Shown here: one piece after another, positions 7,611 to 17,289 of the stretch
Layout of the letters: each line of letters starts with the position of its first letter
Numbering within the stretch: the first letter of the stretch is position 1
NCBI RefSeq assembly: GCF_018918285.1
Contig: NZ_JAHLQF010000002.1
Coordinates: 806,001-870,000 of the forward strand
Length of the DNA stretch: 64,000 nt
From: Clostridium mobile
Lineage (GTDB): Bacteria; Bacillota; Clostridia; Clostridiales; Clostridiaceae
Reading direction: 5' to 3'
Made by a program: the position numbers and the translations under genes
Notes under the pieces: generated by a model
What the model was told of the DNA's origin: nothing
Database searches by the model: none
Seen by the model: only the letters and a program-made list of their open reading frames with translations

Positions 7611-9434
7611 ATGGAGAGAAAAGGGTTTGGGTCACCCTCTAAAAATAAAGGTTCCTTTGGACGTGGAATGAAACCCGTTGTTAAACCTAAAAATTTCAAA
7701 GAAACCTTTCTTAGATTATGGACTTATTTTGGCAAAGAGAGAAAACTTCTATTAGTAGTGTTTTCACTGATAATCATAAGTTCAGCACTGGGGTTGTTAG
7801 TGCCATACTTCATAGGGAGAGCTGTAGACATTATATCATTGGGGCAAATGAAAGTAGATTTCAATGGGCTTAAAATAATTATAGGAATACTTATATTTAC
7901 ATACTTTGCAGATAGTTTCATAAGTTTTATTCAAGGATGGATTATGGCTGGAGTATCTCAAAAAATAGTTTTTACGTTAAGAGCTTCACTTTTTGATAAG
8001 CTTCAAAATTTACCTATATCTTTTTTTGACACCCATACTCATGGTGAAATAATGAGTAGATTATCTAATGATATAGAAAATGTGAGTACCACCATATCCC
8101 AGTCTACTATTCAGCTAATGTCAAGTTCAATAAATATTTTAGGAGCTCTTATAATGATGCTCCTTTTAAGTCCACTGCTTACTTTGGCTAGTATGATTAC
8201 CATACCTATGGTATTTTTACTCACCAGTAATATAGCAAAGAAGACAAAGGTTTTATTTAAGGAGCAACAAGTAATATTAGGGAATTTAAATGGACATATA
8301 GAAGAGTCTATATCAGGTATTGCAGTAATAAAAGCCTTTAATCGTGAGGATAGAATAATTGAAGAGTTTCATAATATTAATTCAAATTTATGTGAGGTGG
8401 GAATAAAGGCTCAAATTTGGTCTGGATACCTAATGCCTCTAATGAATGTGATTAATAATTTGGGGTTTGCGGTAGTCGCTGTTATAGGGGGAGTTTTATC
8501 TATAAAAGGTGGAGGTGCAATTACAGTAGGGATAATAGCTAGTTTTTTAAGTTATTCCAGGCAATTTACTAGACCATTAAATGATTTAGCAAATATATTC
8601 AATACTTTACAATCAGCTGTTGCTGGTGCGGAAAGGGTTTTTGAAATTTTAGACGAAAAAGAAGAAAGTGAAGACGTAAAAGGAGCTAGAACTCTAGAAA
8701 ATATTAGAGGAGAAGTAGAGTTTAGAGACGTAACCTTCGGATACAGAGAGGATGTACCAGTAATAAAAAATATAAATTTTAAAGTGAAAAAAGGAAGTAA
8801 CATTGCTTTAGTTGGGCCAACAGGAGCAGGTAAAACTACTATTGTAAATTTGCTCACCCGTTTTTATGAAGCCACCGATGGAGAAATATTAATTGATGAC
8901 AAGAATATAAAAGAATATACTAGAGATAGCTTAAGAAGATGTTTTGGCATGGTCTTACAAGACACTTATTTATTTTCGGGAACAGTAAAAGAAAATATTA
9001 AATATGGAAGAGTAGAGGCTAGGGATGAAGAAATAGAGGAAGCAGCTAAAATGGCTAATGCCCATTCTTTTATAAAAAGATTACCTCAAGGTTACGATAC
9101 CCTTCTTGTAGAAGGTGGAGTAAACTTAAGTCAGGGGCAAAGGCAGCTTTTAGCTATAGCTAGAGCGATTTTATCAAATCCTTCTATACTTATACTAGAT
9201 GAAGCCACTAGCAGTGTTGACACCCGTACAGAACTGAGAATACAAGAAGCCCTCCTTAAGCTTATGAATGGAAGAACCAGTTTTATAATAGCTCATAGGT
9301 TAAGTACAATTAAAGATGCAGATATTATTATGGTAATTGATGAAGGAAAAATAAAAGAGAGTGGTAGTCATCATGAGCTTATAGATAAAAGAGGGGCATA
9401 TTATAATCTTTATAAAAGTCAATTTTCACAGTAG
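7611..9434 (+). CDS. Heterodimeric ABC exporter, catalytic subunit
   Basis: 607 residues, partner of the preceding gene (zero-base gap, AAAGGAGGG before the ATG). A Gly/Lys/Phe-rich N-terminal extension (1-30) precedes the membrane domain (about 35-335). The ATPase domain has Walker A GPTGAGKTT (402-410), a variant signature LSQGQ (506-510), Walker B ILILDE with catalytic Glu531, and switch His562. The LSQGQ variant plus an intact Glu is the reciprocal of the partner's pattern, as expected where one composite ATP site is degenerate and one active. The membrane helix motif SFFDTHTHGEIMSR is typical of this subfamily. Substrate unknown. Confidence 0.92.
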   Translation: MERKGFGSPSKNKGSFGRGMKPVVKPKNFKETFLRLWTYFGKERKLLLVVFSLIIISSALGLLVPYFIGRAVDIISLGQMKVDFNGLKIIIGILIFTYFADSFISFIQGWIMAGVSQKIVFTLRASLFDKLQNLPISFFDTHTHGEIMSRLSNDIENVSTTISQSTIQLMSSSINILGALIMMLLLSPLLTLASMITIPMVFLLTSNIAKKTKVLFKEQQVILGNLNGHIEESISGIAVIKAFNREDRIIEEFHNINSNLCEVGIKAQIWSGYLMPLMNVINNLGFAVVAVIGGVLSIKGGGAITVGIIASFLSYSRQFTRPLNDLANIFNTLQSAVAGAERVFEILDEKEESEDVKGARTLENIRGEVEFRDVTFGYREDVPVIKNINFKVKKGSNIALVGPTGAGKTTIVNLLTRFYEATDGEILIDDKNIKEYTRDSLRRCFGMVLQDTYLFSGTVKENIKYGRVEARDEEIEEAAKMANAHSFIKRLPQGYDTLLVEGGVNLSQGQRQLLAIARAILSNPSILILDEATSSVDTRTELRIQEALLKLMNGRTSFIIAHRLSTIKDADIIMVIDEGKIKESGSHHELIDKRGAYYNLYKSQFSQ

Positions 9435-9513
9435 ATTTCTTTGATAATAGTGAACTTATGGTAATAATAAACATATTATACCTGTATAAGCAATAATTTT
9501 AAGGAGATAATTC

Positions 9514-10269
9514 ATGTTTTATTGTCCATGGGCGCATCTTAATAGAGAAATGGCCGAGGGAAGATACCGTATAATTCAATATAAAAAAGGTGATGTAAAC
9601 GGAGATAAAATAGCAGACGGTGTTTACTTAATAGGAAAAAAACCTTTTGGAGAAGAAAGTCCTTTTTATGATCATATAACTTTGGTTATTAGAGACGGAA
9701 AAGATAATAGATTATACTATATAGAATTAGAGGATAACTCTGGATATGACCCAACTATATTTTTAGGAGATTTCACAGGGGATGGCATAAATGATATTTT
9801 TATTACCATTAATTCAGGGGGAAGCGGTGGATTTACTTACAACTACTTATATTCTTTTGTGGGAAATCAGCCTAGGAAGTTGTTTGACTATGAAGATTTT
9901 AACAAAAGCTATGAATATGAGGTCACATATAAGGATAACTACAAGGTGGAGGTATTGAGTAAAACTTTAAATAAACAGTTTATTATTGATATTTCAAATA
10001 AGCCTCAAGATTATCTAAATGAAATTTATGATAAAAATGGCAAACTCATAAAAGAGATAAAAGGAGATGTAATTGGAGTAGGAAATATATATCCTATAGA
10101 CTTTGATGGAGATGGAGTCTATGAACTTTTTGCTCTACAAAGAATAATAGGAAGATTTAATGCAGATACTTTAGGGCTTGTACAAACTTCATTGAAATGG
10201 GATGGGAATAAATTTATTCCTTTCAATCAATATGTAGGTATATTTGGAGCCACCATAGCTTTGATATAG
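9514..10269 (+). CDS. VCBS/FG-GAP-like repeat protein
   Basis: 251 residues with three Asp-rich calcium-type loops: DVNGDKIAD (27-35), DFTGDGIND (86-94) and DFDGDGVYE (196-204). This is the FG-GAP/VCBS beta-propeller signature. No signal peptide or membrane segment is visible, which is unusual, because most such proteins are exported. Related Bacillus and Clostridium proteins of this length are mostly uncharacterised. AAGGAG lies before the ATG, and a strong terminator ends the gene. A metal-binding structural role, perhaps in the spore or cell surface, is inference; biochemical function is unknown. Confidence 0.7.
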   Translation: MFYCPWAHLNREMAEGRYRIIQYKKGDVNGDKIADGVYLIGKKPFGEESPFYDHITLVIRDGKDNRLYYIELEDNSGYDPTIFLGDFTGDGINDIFITINSGGSGGFTYNYLYSFVGNQPRKLFDYEDFNKSYEYEVTYKDNYKVEVLSKTLNKQFIIDISNKPQDYLNEIYDKNGKLIKEIKGDVIGVGNIYPIDFDGDGVYELFALQRIIGRFNADTLGLVQTSLKWDGNKFIPFNQYVGIFGATIALI

Positions 10270-10297
10270 TAAATAATGTGATAATAAGATTATTTTA

Positions 10298-10327
10298 AAC
10301 AGTCTGAAAAAAATCAGGCTGTTTTTT
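10298..10327 (+). terminator. Terminator of the VCBS-like gene
   Basis: AACAGTCTGA pairs with TCAGGCTGTT (one G-T pair) around an A-rich loop, then TTTTT. Confidence 0.85.
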
Positions 10328-10473
10328 ATCATTTAATACCATTTGGTAATTTTCCTTAAAAATATAAAATACGACACAATTTTACTATATATTACTAAAA
10401 AATTGTGATATAATGGTACAATATAAAAATATTTCATAATACAAAGGAGAACTGTGTAGGAGGCTTAGGGATT

Positions 10474-12597
10474 ATGAAGAAATTTGTAAAAAACAGAAAA
10501 GCAAAACAACATCAAAAAAATAATTGGATAAGCAATTTGAAGAACAATTTAAAGAATAGTTTAAAGAAGAATTCAAAAAGTGATTCAAAGAGCACTCATA
10601 ATATTAGAAGGAAACTTATTTTTTCTTTTACTAGTTTAATCGCTATTATATGCATTGGACTAGGGGGGATTTATTTTTCAATATCCTATAAACTATTAAT
10701 CAGAAATGTAGAACAATCCTTACCAGAGGTTGCTAAGGAAGCTTCTAAAGTAGTGAGGAGTAGATTAGATAAAGAACTTAGTGTAATGGGAACCATAGCT
10801 GAGATGCCAAAAATTAAAGATCCTAATGTATCTTTAGAAGAAAAAAACAAAATGTTAATTGAGCAACAAAAGAGAGAAGGTTACGCAGCAATCAGCCTCG
10901 CAGATACTAAAGGTACGTTATATGCAACAAGTGGCCAAAAGTTTAATATACAAGGGGCAGAATTCTACAATAAAGCTCTTAATGGAGAAAAGGCCGTATC
11001 AGATCCTATGAGTATGGATGGTAGTGAAGAATTAGTTGTGCCTATGGCAGTGCCTATAAAAAACGGAAATGAAATTACAGGAGTCCTAGTAGTTTTACAA
11101 AATGGCAATATTTTGAGCAGTATAACTAACGACATTAAGTATGGGGAAACAGGTGGAGCTGCTATATATAATAGAGAAGGGTATACTATAGCTCACATAA
11201 ATAACGAGAATGTAATAAATAGAGAAAATATTGTTCAAAAATCTGAAGAAGATCCTAAATTAATGAAGCTTGCAGAAATGCACAAAGCAATGATGCAAGG
11301 TAGTGAAGGAGTAGACAAATATACATATGATGGTAAAGAGAAATATGGAGCATATACTCCAATTCTAGATACTAATTGGTCAATTATAGTTTTTGCAGAT
11401 GAAGAGGAAGTTCTTTATGGTATGTCTAGTCTAATAACATCTACCTTAATTGCTCTTTTAATTTTTGTTCTTGTAGCGATATTATTAACCGCTTTGATTA
11501 GTAGGGCTATAACAAATCCAATTACAGATATGGTTGGACAAATAAAAGTCATGGCTACGGGAGACTATACATTAGAAATTAAAGACAAATATTTAAAAGA
11601 AAAAGACGAAATTGGTGAACTAGCCAGAGCATTAAGTAATATGAAGCATAATATTCAAGATATGCTTATGTTGGTGAGAAATAGCTCTGATGACATTAGA
11701 TCATATACTATAAGTTTAAGCAGCACTTCACAAGAAATGGCATCTTCTTCAGAGAATATTTCTCAGGTTATACAAGAGGTAGCTAAAGGTACAGGAGAAC
11801 AGGCACAAGAGCTAGTGGCAATCAATGATATATTAGATAACTTCAGTGAAAAGTTAAGTAACATTGTTAAAGATATCGAAGAAGTAAATATAAATTCTAT
11901 GACTGTCCACAGTACAGCTCAAGATAGTAATGAAAATATGGAAAAATTAATAGAATCAATTAATGGAGTAAATAGTTCCTTTAAGGATTTTGTAAATAAA
12001 ATAAATATGCTTGAGAGTAATATTCAAGAAATAAATAATATTACTAGCTTGATAAACAGCATTGCAGAACAAACCAATCTACTTGCTTTAAATGCAGCCA
12101 TAGAGGCAGCACGAGCTGGAGAAGCAGGGAGAGGTTTTGCTGTAGTTGCAGATGAGATAAGAAAACTAGCTGAGCAAAGTAAAGCATCTTCTGAAAATAT
12201 TACTCAAATAATCACTAGTATTTCAAAAGAGAGCAAAACTATAGTAGATTCTAGTGTGAATGTAGAAAATGAATTGTTAGATTCTATGAATATTATAAAT
12301 GTTTCTTTAGAATCCTTTGGAGATATTGTTAATTCTATAAAAGAAGTAAGTCCTAAAATTTATGGAATAAACCAAAGCGCAAAAAGTGTTTATGATAATA
12401 TGAGTCTAATAGTTGAAAAAGTAGAAAGTTCTTCATCCCTAGCAGAAGAAATATCAGCATCATCTCAAGAGATATCAGCATCTTCAGAGGAAATGAGTGC
12501 TTCAACAGAGGAAGTTTCTCAATCTATTTTAAATTTAGAAGAAATGGCTAAAGAGATGAATGGAAGAGTAAATAAATTTAAATTATCAAATGAATAA
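10474..12597 (+). CDS. Methyl-accepting chemotaxis protein
   Basis: 707 residues. An unusually long basic cytosolic leader (1-46, rich in Lys and Asn) precedes TM1 (about 48-72). Then come an extracellular dCache-type sensor (about 75-310), TM2 (about 318-341), a HAMP domain (340-394) and a long signalling coiled coil. The hairpin tip carries [19 protein letters not shown] starting at Glu532, the invariant CheA/CheW contact region. The extracellular dCache domain implies binding of a small ligand such as an amino acid or organic acid; which one cannot be read. AGGAGG lies ten bases before the ATG. Single-gene unit, not adjacent to other chemotaxis genes except the CheC operon 7 kb away. Confidence 0.95.
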   Translation: MKKFVKNRKAKQHQKNNWISNLKNNLKNSLKKNSKSDSKSTHNIRRKLIFSFTSLIAIICIGLGGIYFSISYKLLIRNVEQSLPEVAKEASKVVRSRLDKELSVMGTIAEMPKIKDPNVSLEEKNKMLIEQQKREGYAAISLADTKGTLYATSGQKFNIQGAEFYNKALNGEKAVSDPMSMDGSEELVVPMAVPIKNGNEITGVLVVLQNGNILSSITNDIKYGETGGAAIYNREGYTIAHINNENVINRENIVQKSEEDPKLMKLAEMHKAMMQGSEGVDKYTYDGKEKYGAYTPILDTNWSIIVFADEEEVLYGMSSLITSTLIALLIFVLVAILLTALISRAITNPITDMVGQIKVMATGDYTLEIKDKYLKEKDEIGELARALSNMKHNIQDMLMLVRNSSDDIRSYTISLSSTSQEMASSSENISQVIQEVAKGTGEQAQELVAINDILDNFSEKLSNIVKDIEEVNINSMTVHSTAQDSNENMEKLIESINGVNSSFKDFVNKINMLESNIQEINNITSLINSIAEQTNLLALNAAIEAARAGEAGRGFAVVADEIRKLAEQSKASSENITQIITSISKESKTIVDSSVNVENELLDSMNIINVSLESFGDIVNSIKEVSPKIYGINQSAKSVYDNMSLIVEKVESSSSLAEEISASSQEISASSEEMSASTEEVSQSILNLEEMAKEMNGRVNKFKLSNE

Positions 12598-12607
12598 CTA
12601 GAAAATA

Positions 12608-12668
12608 AAAAAGGGACTGTCTTAAAATAGAAAGTAATTTCTAAAGTGCGAGAGAGTCCTTTGTTTTT
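12608..12668 (+). terminator. Terminator of the chemoreceptor gene
   Basis: A long imperfect hairpin: AAAGGGACTGTCT pairs with AGAGAGTCCTTT (one bulge, one mismatch), with an inner AGAAA/TTTCT stem, then GTTTTT. The core resembles the hairpins at 28651 and 30794. Confidence 0.65.
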
Positions 12669-12699
12669 AACAATTTTATATTTATCATAATAATAGCTC

Positions 12700-12728
12700 T
12701 TAACTAAACTATGTAAATAAAGTATAAT
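12700..12728 (+). promoter_or_regulatory. Sigma-A-type promoter
   Basis: TTAACT (12700-12705), a 17-base spacer and a perfect TATAAT (12723-12728), 40 bases before the aromatic-exporter-like gene. Confidence 0.65.
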
Positions 12729-12767
12729 TTTATATAGCACTTTTAAAATGCATGTTAGGAGGATATT

Positions 12768-13748
12768 ATGAAATTTATCGGATTTAGAACAGTAAAGACC
12801 GCCATAGGAGCTTCTTTAGCAATTATAATAGGAAAAGAATTAGGACTGCAATACGCCGCATCTGCAGGAATTATTACCATATTAAGCGTACAAAAGACAC
12901 GAAAAAAGTCCGTTAAGAGTGCATTGAAAAGAATACTATCTTGTATTTTAGCTCTTTGTCTTGCGCTTATTCTATTCAATTTACTTGGTTATGGAGAGAT
13001 AATTTTTGGTGTTTTTCTACTAATTTTTATACCTTTAGCTGTAAGGTTTAAAGTAGAAGAAGGAATTGTGGTTAGTTCTGTATTGGTATCTCACCTTCTA
13101 GTTGAACAATCAACTAGTGCATTCTGGTTATGGAATGAAGTAGCTCTAATGATAGTTGGAGTTACCGTAGCTCTAATACTAAATCTTTATATGCCAAGCG
13201 TTGAGGGACGTATAAAGGAAGATCAATTATTTATAGAAGAAAGCATAAAAGAAATTTTAATTAAAATAGCTGAAGCTATGAGGAATGGAGAATTTTCTAA
13301 GGAAGATGAAGAAGATTTACTTATAGATTTAGAAAATAGATTGCGTGGGGCAAGAAAGCTTACCTATATAAATTTAAATAACTATTTTCGTGGAAATGAT
13401 CATTACTATGTTAGATATATGGAAATGAGAATGCAGCAATTAGAAACTTTGAAATCGATGAAGGAACATTTTAGAGATGATTTCTCAACATATGAGCAGG
13501 CGCTAATGATGGCAGATTTCACAGAAAAGGTTGCTAACTCTATATATGAAGAGAATACTGCGGAAAATTTACTTAATGATCTATATAGATTAAGAGAAAA
13601 TTTCAGAAGTATGTCCCTTCCTGTATCACGACAAGAGTTTGAGAGTAGGGCATCCCTCTTTCAGTTTTTGAATGACATAAAACAATTTTTAAGAGTTAAA
13701 AATGAATTTATTATAGATATTAATATGCTTGAATTAAATGAAAAATAA
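12768..13748 (+). CDS. Aromatic acid exporter family protein (YqjA-like, ArAE)
   Basis: 326 residues. The N-terminal half (1-145) has several hydrophobic helices of the aromatic-acid-exporter/FUSC type (ArAE_1). The C-terminal half (about 150-326) is soluble, helical and highly charged, matching the ArAE_1 C-terminal domain of Bacillus YqjA. The family is placed with p-hydroxybenzoate efflux proteins by homology; a transport substrate has not been shown for most members. GTTAGGAGG stands before the ATG and a consensus promoter lies 40 bases upstream. It is a single-gene unit with its own terminator. Confidence 0.82.
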   Translation: MKFIGFRTVKTAIGASLAIIIGKELGLQYAASAGIITILSVQKTRKKSVKSALKRILSCILALCLALILFNLLGYGEIIFGVFLLIFIPLAVRFKVEEGIVVSSVLVSHLLVEQSTSAFWLWNEVALMIVGVTVALILNLYMPSVEGRIKEDQLFIEESIKEILIKIAEAMRNGEFSKEDEEDLLIDLENRLRGARKLTYINLNNYFRGNDHYYVRYMEMRMQQLETLKSMKEHFRDDFSTYEQALMMADFTEKVANSIYEENTAENLLNDLYRLRENFRSMSLPVSRQEFESRASLFQFLNDIKQFLRVKNEFIIDINMLELNEK

Positions 13749-13787
13749 ATATTTACTGCTATTAATTATAAATAAATATTTATCAAT

Positions 13788-13829
13788 AAAACTGCTCGGA
13801 GGATAATTAGATTTCCAGAGCAGTTTTTA
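13788..13829 (+). terminator. Terminator of the ArAE-like gene
   Basis: A perfect 10-bp stem (AAAACTGCTC with GAGCAGTTTT) with a 20-base loop, then T tract. Confidence 0.85.
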
Positions 13830-13880
13830 TAATATATTTTAGGGAGAATTTGTTAACAATATAAATATGAGGTGATTATT

Positions 13881-14783
13881 ATGGTGGATATAGCACTACT
13901 AGGCTCAGGAGGAGGCATGCCTACACCTGAAAGATTTTTATCTTCTCTTCTTATAAATTATAAAGGTAGGAAAATATTAGTTGATTGTGGAGAAGGAACT
14001 CAAGTATCCATGAAAATTCTTGGCTGGGGATTTAAGTCAATAGATGTTATATGCATAACTCATGGACATGGAGATCATATCGTGGGATTACCAGGTCTTC
14101 TTGCAACTATAGGAAATAGCGGAAGAACTGAACCGTTGACAATTATAGGACCAGAGGGCATAGAGAATATAGTAAACTGTCTTAGAGTTATAGTGCCTTA
14201 TCTTCCTTATGAGATAAATATAATAGAAAACCCCTCAGAGTCATTATATATCAGTGGTTTAACTATTTCTGCATTAGAGCTCAATCACTCAACGCCCTGT
14301 ATAGGTTATAGTTTTTATATAAGTAGAAAACCAAAATTTGATCAGGAAAAGGCAATTTTAAAAGAGGTGCCAAAAACTCTTTGGAATACACTTCAAAGAG
14401 GTGAAATTGTGGTATGTGATGGGAAAAAATATGAACCTAGTATGGTATTAGGAAGTGAGAGAAGAGGGATAAAGATAAGCTTTATAACAGATACAAGGCC
14501 AATAAGTACCATAATTGATTTCATAAAGGATAGTGACTTATTTATATGTGAGGGAACTTATGGGAAAAATAAAGATTTAGACAAAGCAATTAATAATAAG
14601 CACATGACTTTTGCTGAAGGAGCAGAATTAGCCCTTAAAGGTGGAGTTAAAGAACTTTTACTCACTCATTTTACTCCAGCAATGGTTGAGCCAGAGCTAT
14701 ACAAAGATAACGCGGCAAGTATTTTCCCTAATACCATACTGGGAGAAGATAGACTGATCAAAACATTAGTTTTTAGGGATTAG
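13881..14783 (+). CDS. rnz: Ribonuclease Z (tRNA 3' endonuclease)
   Basis: About 300 residues, the short (bacterial) form of tRNase Z in the metallo-beta-lactamase fold. The zinc motif THGHGDH is at 60-66 and replaces the usual THLHGDH; more metal ligands are in LELNHSTPC and LLTHF near the C-terminus. It removes the 3' trailer from tRNA precursors, mainly those lacking an encoded CCA. I prefer ATG 13881 because GAGGTG lies six bases before it; the in-frame GTG at 13872 overlaps that site. It is followed by nearly 300 bases without a gene and seems to be transcribed alone. Confidence 0.9.
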   Translation: MVDIALLGSGGGMPTPERFLSSLLINYKGRKILVDCGEGTQVSMKILGWGFKSIDVICITHGHGDHIVGLPGLLATIGNSGRTEPLTIIGPEGIENIVNCLRVIVPYLPYEINIIENPSESLYISGLTISALELNHSTPCIGYSFYISRKPKFDQEKAILKEVPKTLWNTLQRGEIVVCDGKKYEPSMVLGSERRGIKISFITDTRPISTIIDFIKDSDLFICEGTYGKNKDLDKAINNKHMTFAEGAELALKGGVKELLLTHFTPAMVEPELYKDNAASIFPNTILGEDRLIKTLVFRD

Positions 14784-14837
14784 TAAGAAAGTGGAGCATG
14801 AACAGCTGGAATATAGATAAAAATTTAACAAAATACA

Positions 14838-14849
14838 TTAGTAGGCTAA
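14838..14849. promoter_or_regulatory. Upstream copy of candidate MarR operator
   Basis: TTAGTAGGCTAA, one base different from the copy at 15047-15058. Both follow TTAGTnGGCTAA, a near-palindrome. Confidence 0.35.
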
Positions 14850-15008
14850 CTATTGGTTGTGGAATGAAAATGATGAATAGGTTTTAAAATAAGCCTATAA
14901 TAAGGATGTAGAAATTACAACGTTTTCATTTAATGTTCTGAATATTAAGGGAATAAAGAGATGTGATTATGTTAATAAATTGTTTAAAATTATTGTTTTC
15001 TAATGATA

Positions 15009-15037
15009 TTGACTAGGAAACAGTCTAATGATATTAT
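15009..15037 (+). promoter_or_regulatory. Promoter of the MarR-ABC exporter operon
   Basis: TTGACT (15009-15014), 17-base spacer, TATTAT (15032-15037). A near-palindromic site lies ten bases downstream, over the predicted transcription start. Confidence 0.75.
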
Positions 15038-15046
15038 TAAATATGT

Positions 15047-15058
15047 TTAGTCGGCTAA
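15047..15058. promoter_or_regulatory. Candidate MarR operator at the transcription start
   Basis: TTAGTCGGCTAA has dyad symmetry (TTAG...CTAA) and lies between the -10 box and the ribosome binding site of the marR gene, a usual position for MarR autorepression. Which protein binds is inferred. Confidence 0.5.
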
Positions 15059-15074
15059 TTAAATAGGAGGGATA

Positions 15075-15530
15075 TTGTTGGAATGTATCGATAGAGATTC
15101 TTTATATCACGTTTTTTCGCAAGTGATAAGGCTTCATTATTATAGAACTCATAAACTATTAGAAAAAATTGGAGTGTATCCAGGTCAACCTCCCATGCTT
15201 ATGGCATTGCATATTAAGGACGGTCAGAGCCAAAAGGAATTATCAGATAAGTTAAATATAAAACCTGCCACTATTACTATGATGTTAAAAAGAATGGAAA
15301 AGTTTGATTTGGTGGAACGGAAAGTAGATTCTGAGGATCAAAGAGTTACAAGGGTCTACTTAACGGAGCAGGGAAAAAAATTATGTAAAGAAGCAATTCA
15401 AGTTATTAAAATTATTAATGGAGAATGTTTTTCTAATTTTACAGAAGAAGAAAAAATTCTACTTAGAAGGTTGTTAATGCAAATGAGAGACAATCTTGAA
15501 GAAGTATGTGATAAAAAATTAGATATGTAA
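15075..15530 (+). CDS. MarR family transcriptional regulator
   Basis: 151 residues with a winged helix: recognition region QKELSDKLNIKPATITMMLKRMEK and wing DSEDQRVTRVYLTEQGK, flanked by dimerisation helices. Two TTG codons (15075, 15078) open the frame behind AGGAGG at 15065-15070; the second has the better spacing. A promoter and a dyad operator candidate precede it, and 31 bases separate it from the exporter pair. It most likely represses its own operon and releases when a toxic ligand, probably an exporter substrate, binds. Confidence 0.93.
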   Translation: MLECIDRDSLYHVFSQVIRLHYYRTHKLLEKIGVYPGQPPMLMALHIKDGQSQKELSDKLNIKPATITMMLKRMEKFDLVERKVDSEDQRVTRVYLTEQGKKLCKEAIQVIKIINGECFSNFTEEEKILLRRLLMQMRDNLEEVCDKKLDM

Positions 15531-15561
15531 TTACAGGAGAATTAGATGGAGATGATGATTT

Positions 15562-17289
15562 ATGATTAAGCTGTTCAAATTTTTAAAGCCCTATGCAGCT
15601 TCAATAGCTGCAGTTTTAGTACTAGTATTTTTTCAATCACTTTCAGAACTATATTTGCCAACGTTGATGTCAGACATTGTTAATAAAGGTATAATTAACG
15701 GAGATACAAATTATATTTTAAGAGTTGGAGGATTAATGTTAATTGTAGCTGCAGGGGGTACGATATGTACAATCATTGCCAGCTTTTTATCCTCAAAAAT
15801 AGCAACAGGATTTGGTAAGATTCTTAGAGGCAATGTTTTTTCAAAAGTTGAGAACTATTCTCTTCAGGAATTTGATAAAATAGGAACCTCTTCACTTATT
15901 ACCAGAACTACAAATGATATAACACAAATTCAACAAGTGCTTATAATAATTCTAAGAATAATGGTTAGTGCACCTATGATGTGCATAGGTGGGATTATTA
16001 TGGCAGTGTCAAGGGATGCAACTTTATCTTTAGTTATAGTGGTTGCAGTTCCTATAATAGCAGGAACTATATTTATTATAGTAAGAAAAGGAGTTCCATT
16101 ATTTAAGATTATGCAAACAAAGCTTGATAAGCTTAATCTTGTTTTGCGTGAAAATCTTACTGGTATTAGGGTAATTCGCGCATTTAATCGTAATGATCAC
16201 GAAAAGAAGCGTTTTGATGAGGCGAATTTAGATCTTACTAATACTGCTATAAAGGTAAATAAAATAATGGCTGCACTTATGCCGATGATGATGTTGCTTC
16301 TTAATTTTACAACAATAGCAATTATCTGGTTTGGAGGTATTCGCGTTGACAGAGGCTATATGCAAGTTGGAGATTTAATGGCATTTATTCAATACGTTAT
16401 GCAAATTATGTTCTCTTTAATTATGGTTTCTATGATGTTTGTACTAATACCACGTGCCTCTGCTTCAGCAACAAGAATAAATGAAGTTTTAGATATGACT
16501 TCACAAATCAACGATCCTGAAGAAATTGTCAGCGCTGATAGTAAAAGGGGTTATGTGGAATTTAAAGATGTTAGTTTTAGCTACTCAGGAGCTGAACAGC
16601 CAGTTATCAAAAACATTTCTTTTAGTGCAAAACCAGGGGAAGTAACTGCAATAATAGGAGGTACTGGATCGGGAAAATCTACTTTGATAAGCTTAATTCC
16701 TCGTTTTTATGATGCGGACAGCGGAAATATATTAGTCAATGGTGTAGATATTAGAAAAATGTCTCAAGAGGATTTAAGAGGTAAAATAGGATTTGTGCCC
16801 CAAAAAGCAGTTCTCTTTAGTGGTACAATTGAAGAAAATATTAAATATGGAAAAGAAGATGCAACAAAAGAAGAAGTTCTTTATGCTTGTGAAATAGCTC
16901 AAGCTGGAGAATTTATAAGCAATATGAAAGATGGCTTGGATTCAATGATAGCTCAAGGTGGCACCAATGTTTCAGGGGGACAAAAACAACGTTTATCAAT
17001 TGCTCGTGCCTTAGTTAGAAAACCAGAAATATATATATTTGATGACAGTTTCTCAGCCCTAGATTTTAAAACTGATGCAAAATTACGTGCAGCATTGGAA
17101 AGTGAAACAGAGGATTCAACTATGATTATAGTAGCTCAAAGGGTAAGCACTGTTATGAATGCAGATAGAATTATAGTTTTAAATGATGGTGAAATTGCAG
17201 GAATGGGTAAGCATAAGGAACTTTTAAATAACTGTGAAGTATATCGCGAAATTGTATCTTCACAGCTTTCAGAGGAGGAGTTGGCATGA
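15562..17289 (+). CDS. Heterodimeric ABC exporter, degenerate-site subunit (second pair)
   Basis: 575 residues, the same length and architecture as the protein at 5883: membrane domain (1-310) plus ATPase. Walker A is GGTGSGKST (366-374), signature VSGGQ (470-474), Walker B YIFDD with Asp495 in place of the catalytic Glu, and Gln526 in place of the switch His. It is thus the degenerate half of a heterodimer. The next gene overlaps it by four bases (ATGA) and supplies the consensus site. Regulated with marR just upstream, which suggests inducible drug or toxin efflux. Confidence 0.93.
   Translation: MIKLFKFLKPYAASIAAVLVLVFFQSLSELYLPTLMSDIVNKGIINGDTNYILRVGGLMLIVAAGGTICTIIASFLSSKIATGFGKILRGNVFSKVENYSLQEFDKIGTSSLITRTTNDITQIQQVLIIILRIMVSAPMMCIGGIIMAVSRDATLSLVIVVAVPIIAGTIFIIVRKGVPLFKIMQTKLDKLNLVLRENLTGIRVIRAFNRNDHEKKRFDEANLDLTNTAIKVNKIMAALMPMMMLLLNFTTIAIIWFGGIRVDRGYMQVGDLMAFIQYVMQIMFSLIMVSMMFVLIPRASASATRINEVLDMTSQINDPEEIVSADSKRGYVEFKDVSFSYSGAEQPVIKNISFSAKPGEVTAIIGGTGSGKSTLISLIPRFYDADSGNILVNGVDIRKMSQEDLRGKIGFVPQKAVLFSGTIEENIKYGKEDATKEEVLYACEIAQAGEFISNMKDGLDSMIAQGGTNVSGGQKQRLSIARALVRKPEIYIFDDSFSALDFKTDAKLRAALESETEDSTMIIVAQRVSTVMNADRIIVLNDGEIAGMGKHKELLNNCEVYREIVSSQLSEEELA

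Noticed and set aside
14784-15074. Possible small gene between rnz and marR
   Set aside because: The longest frame (about 29 codons) has no properly spaced ribosome site; only operator-like sites and the promoter are supported.
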